DNA from: Myxococcales bacterium
Lineage (GTDB): Bacteria; Myxococcota; Polyangia; Polyangiales; Polyangiaceae
DNA: 7,386 bases
NCBI GenBank assembly: GCA_020430865.1
Contig: JAGQIY010000720.1
Span: forward strand, 1-7,386
Direction of reading: 5' to 3'
The stretch's first letter is position 1; each line of letters opens with the position of its first letter. Made by a program: the position numbers and the translations under genes. Positions 5,546 through 7,386 of the stretch are shown here, one piece after another. The notes below the pieces were generated by a model. It was not told the DNA's origin, did not search any database, and saw nothing but the letters and a program-made list of their open reading frames with translations.

Positions 5546-6877
5546 ATGGCTGCACTAGGCGGATTCGCAAGTATCACCAAGGTGCCCGAGCTGCGTCGGC
5601 GCATCGCGTTCACCTTGATGGTGCTCGCGATCTATCGCGTCGGCGTCTTCGTCACCATTCCCGGCGTCGACCGCGGGGTGATGAAGCAAGTGGTGTCTGG
5701 GGGCCAAGGCCTCCTGGGTCTCTTCAATCTATTCAGCGGTGGTGCCCTGGCGAACCTCTCGGTGTTCGCGCTGGGCATCATGCCGTACATCTCCGCGAGC
5801 ATCATCGTGCAGTTGCTGGGCATGGTGTCCAAGCAGGTCGAAGAGATGCGCAAGGAGGGTGAAGCCGGGCGGCGCAAGCTCGAGCAGTACACCCGGTACG
5901 GCACCATCGTGCTCAGCATCTTTCAGTCGCTGGGCATCGCCTTCATGCTGGAAGGCCTTCAGAACCAGAGCCTCGGTGGCAACCGGTTCGGCGACGTGGT
6001 CACCAACTCCGGTTGGCCTTTCCGCCTCACTGCCATCGTGACGCTGACCACGGGTACGGCGCTCTTGATGTGGCTCGGCGAGCAAGCCACTGAGCGAGGG
6101 ATCGGCAACGGCATTTCACTGATCATCTTCGCCAGCATCGTCAGCCGCGTTCCGCAGGGAATCGGGCAGTACCTGGCCGCCAACTCTGGTCAGCTGCAAC
6201 CGCTGACCATCGCCATCATCCTTGCGGTCATCCTCGGCTGCGTTGGCATCGTCGTGTTCTTCGAGCAGGCGCAGCGGCGGATACCTATCCAGTACGCGCG
6301 GCGGCAAGTGGGCAGGCGTATCTATGGCGGACAGCAAGCGCACCTGCCGCTCAAGGTGAACATGGCGAGCATGATCCCGCCGATCTTCGCCTCTAGCTTG
6401 CTTGCGTTTCCTGCCACGCTCGCCGGGTTCAACATCCCGGGGATGCAGCGCTTCAGCTCCGCGCTGAACCGTCAGGACTGGGTCTTCCATTGCCTGTATG
6501 GCGCGCTGATCATCTTCTTCTGCTTCTTCTACACAGCCGTCACGTTTCAGCCGGTGGACGTCGCCGACAACCTGAAGAAGCAGCAAGCCAACATCCCCGG
6601 CATTCGTCCGGGGAAGCAAACCGCCGAGTACATCGATCGAGTGCTTACTCGATTGACGGTTGGCGGCTCGATCTACGTGGCCGCGATCTGCATCGTGCCC
6701 GCGCTCATCGCCCAGGGACTCAAGGTGCCGTTCCAGTTCGGTGGCACCAGCCTACTGATCGTGGTGGGTGTGGCCCTCGAGACCGCCAAGCAGATCGAGG
6801 CACACTTGATCACCCGCAGCTACGAGGGATTGACCGGGCCACGCACCACTCGCCTGAGTGGGCGTCGACCGGCGTAG
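5546..6877 (+). CDS. secY: Protein translocase channel subunit SecY
   Basis: This gene encodes 443 aa, the same length as E. coli SecY. SecY forms the inner-membrane channel of SecYEG; it exports unfolded proteins with SecA and inserts membrane proteins from docked ribosomes. Ten membrane segments can be placed at about residues 20-40, 72-92, 115-135, 158-178, 186-206, 219-239, 273-294, 313-333, 372-390 and 397-414. The plug region follows IPGVD (38-42). Signature stretches are FNLFSGGAL (60-68), FALGIMPYISASIIVQLL (74-91), EGEAGRRKLEQYTRYGT (104-120), WLGEQATERGIGNGIS (176-191) and HLPLKVNMASMIPPIFASS (266-284). The fifth cytoplasmic loop has GIRPGKQT with Arg354, matching the Arg357 of E. 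coli that is important for SecA-driven export. The start fits the family, but no clear Shine-Dalgarno precedes it; only GGA at 5535-5537 is in range. adk follows closely. Confidence 0.98.
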   Translation: MAALGGFASITKVPELRRRIAFTLMVLAIYRVGVFVTIPGVDRGVMKQVVSGGQGLLGLFNLFSGGALANLSVFALGIMPYISASIIVQLLGMVSKQVEEMRKEGEAGRRKLEQYTRYGTIVLSIFQSLGIAFMLEGLQNQSLGGNRFGDVVTNSGWPFRLTAIVTLTTGTALLMWLGEQATERGIGNGISLIIFASIVSRVPQGIGQYLAANSGQLQPLTIAIILAVILGCVGIVVFFEQAQRRIPIQYARRQVGRRIYGGQQAHLPLKVNMASMIPPIFASSLLAFPATLAGFNIPGMQRFSSALNRQDWVFHCLYGALIIFFCFFYTAVTFQPVDVADNLKKQQANIPGIRPGKQTAEYIDRVLTRLTVGGSIYVAAICIVPALIAQGLKVPFQFGGTSLLIVVGVALETAKQIEAHLITRSYEGLTGPRTTRLSGRRPA

Positions 6878-6882
6878 GGAGG
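6878..6882 (+). promoter_or_regulatory. Ribosome binding site that decides the adk start
   Basis: GGAGG follows directly on the secY stop. It is 2 nt from a first ATG at 6885 and 5 nt from a second in-frame ATG at 6888. The second spacing is more workable and gives the standard MRIVLLG N-terminus. Confidence 0.65.
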
Positions 6883-6887
6883 GGATG

Positions 6888-7386
6888 ATGAGGATCGTGC
6901 TGTTGGGACCGCCGGCGAGCGGCAAAGGAACTCAGGCCAAGCGGCTCGTGGACAAGCTGGGCGTGCCCCAGATCTCCACTGGCGACATGCTGCGCGCCGC
7001 AAAGGCCGCCGGAACCCCCCTTGGAAAGCAGGCCGAGAGCTTCATGAGCCAGGGAAAGCTCGTGCCTGACGAGGTCGTGATCGGCCTGGTCAACGAGCGG
7101 CTGGACGAGGCGGATGCCCAGAAGGGCTTCATCCTCGATGGCTTCCCCCGCACCCTGCCTCAGGCCGAGGCGCTGGATGCCGTACTCGAGAAGAAGGGCA
7201 TGCCCCTGACCACCGTGCTCGAGATCAAGGTGCCCCGGGACTTGCTGATCGAGCGCGCCGTCCTGCGCCGTACCGATGTTCGGACTGGACAGATCTATCA
7301 CCTCAAGTACAATCCTCCGCCCCCTGATGCGGAGCTCCAGCATCGAGCAGACGATCAGGAGGAAAAAGTCGTCCAGCGCCTCAATG
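6888..7386 (+). CDS. adk: Adenylate kinase, 5' part (3' end outside window)
   Basis: 166 complete codons are visible before the window ends, of a protein usually near 215 aa. Adk catalyses ATP + AMP = 2 ADP in the cytoplasm. The P-loop is GPPASGKGT (7-15). The AMP-binding region has STGDMLR (30-36, with Arg36), GKLVPDEVV and LDGFPRTLPQAE with Arg88. The LID starts near Arg123. The visible LID has no CxxC pairs, so it is not the zinc-binding form, and it is shorter than in E. coli between YNPP and the DDQEE motif. Arg123, Arg127 and Arg153 correspond to catalytic or phosphate-binding Arg119, Arg123 and Arg156 of E. coli. The normally conserved Gly before the second Arg (E. coli Gly122) is Leu126 here. 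The start at 6888 is preferred over 6885 on ribosome-binding-site spacing. Placement after secY is common in bacteria. Confidence 0.97.
   Translation, partial: MRIVLLGPPASGKGTQAKRLVDKLGVPQISTGDMLRAAKAAGTPLGKQAESFMSQGKLVPDEVVIGLVNERLDEADAQKGFILDGFPRTLPQAEALDAVLEKKGMPLTTVLEIKVPRDLLIERAVLRRTDVRTGQIYHLKYNPPPPDAELQHRADDQEEKVVQRLN

Noticed and set aside
6594..6614. Perfect 7-bp inverted repeat (TCCCCGG, 7-nt loop, CCGGGGA) in secY
   Set aside because: It looks like a terminator stem, but no T-run follows, and it encodes the conserved IPGIRPG loop of SecY, whose Pro-Gly codons alone explain the symmetry.
6810..7343. Open frame of 177 codons on the - strand across the secY end and adk
   Set aside because: It covers the secY-adk junction and the conserved Adk P-loop region; its composition and lack of family similarity mark it as a shadow.

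Overview
This window is a stretch of a bacterial S10-spc ribosomal protein operon, all on the + strand. In order it holds rpsC (3' part only), rplP, rpmC, rpsQ, rplN, rplX, rplE, rpsZ (zinc-type rpsN), rpsH, rplF, rplR, rpsE, rpmD, rplO, secY and adk (5' part only). All sixteen genes were identified by reading the translations against known family sequences. I found no tRNA, rRNA, mobile element, CRISPR array, prophage part or unassigned gene.

The sequence is GC-rich, with third codon positions mostly G or C. Several features recall Myxococcota and other former Deltaproteobacteria: the NEVFI..QEVRK and [21 protein letters not shown] stretches of S3, a zinc-type S14, and adk directly after secY. 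This placement is from memory of family sequences and is tentative at phylum level.

Layout: 1-504 is the S3 KH domain and C-terminal half. 512-2123 is the end of the S10 block and the start of the spc block (L16, L29, S17, L14, L24). 2120-5521 is the rest of spc (L5, S14, S8, L6, L18, S5, L30, L15). 5546-6877 encodes the SecY translocon channel, and 6888 onward encodes adenylate kinase. Packing is extreme. Six junctions overlap by 1 or 4 nt and the longest spacer is 24 nt (rplO-secY), so no stretch over 300 bases lacks a gene. There is no room for an intergenic promoter or terminator, and one polycistronic transcript with translational coupling is the likely arrangement. Four genes start with GTG (rplP, rpsQ, rplN, rpmD).

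The genes work together. The ribosomal proteins build both subunits, SecY is the membrane channel that receives nascent chains from the ribosome exit (where L29 lies), and Adk maintains the adenylate balance for growth.

I do not see a previously undescribed system here. The points worth a second look are lineage-level variations inside conserved proteins: an insertion in the S3 KH domain, a Gly-to-Leu change in the Adk LID hinge, a divergent L29 core, a 30-residue S5 tail, and a secY start without a clear Shine-Dalgarno sequence.
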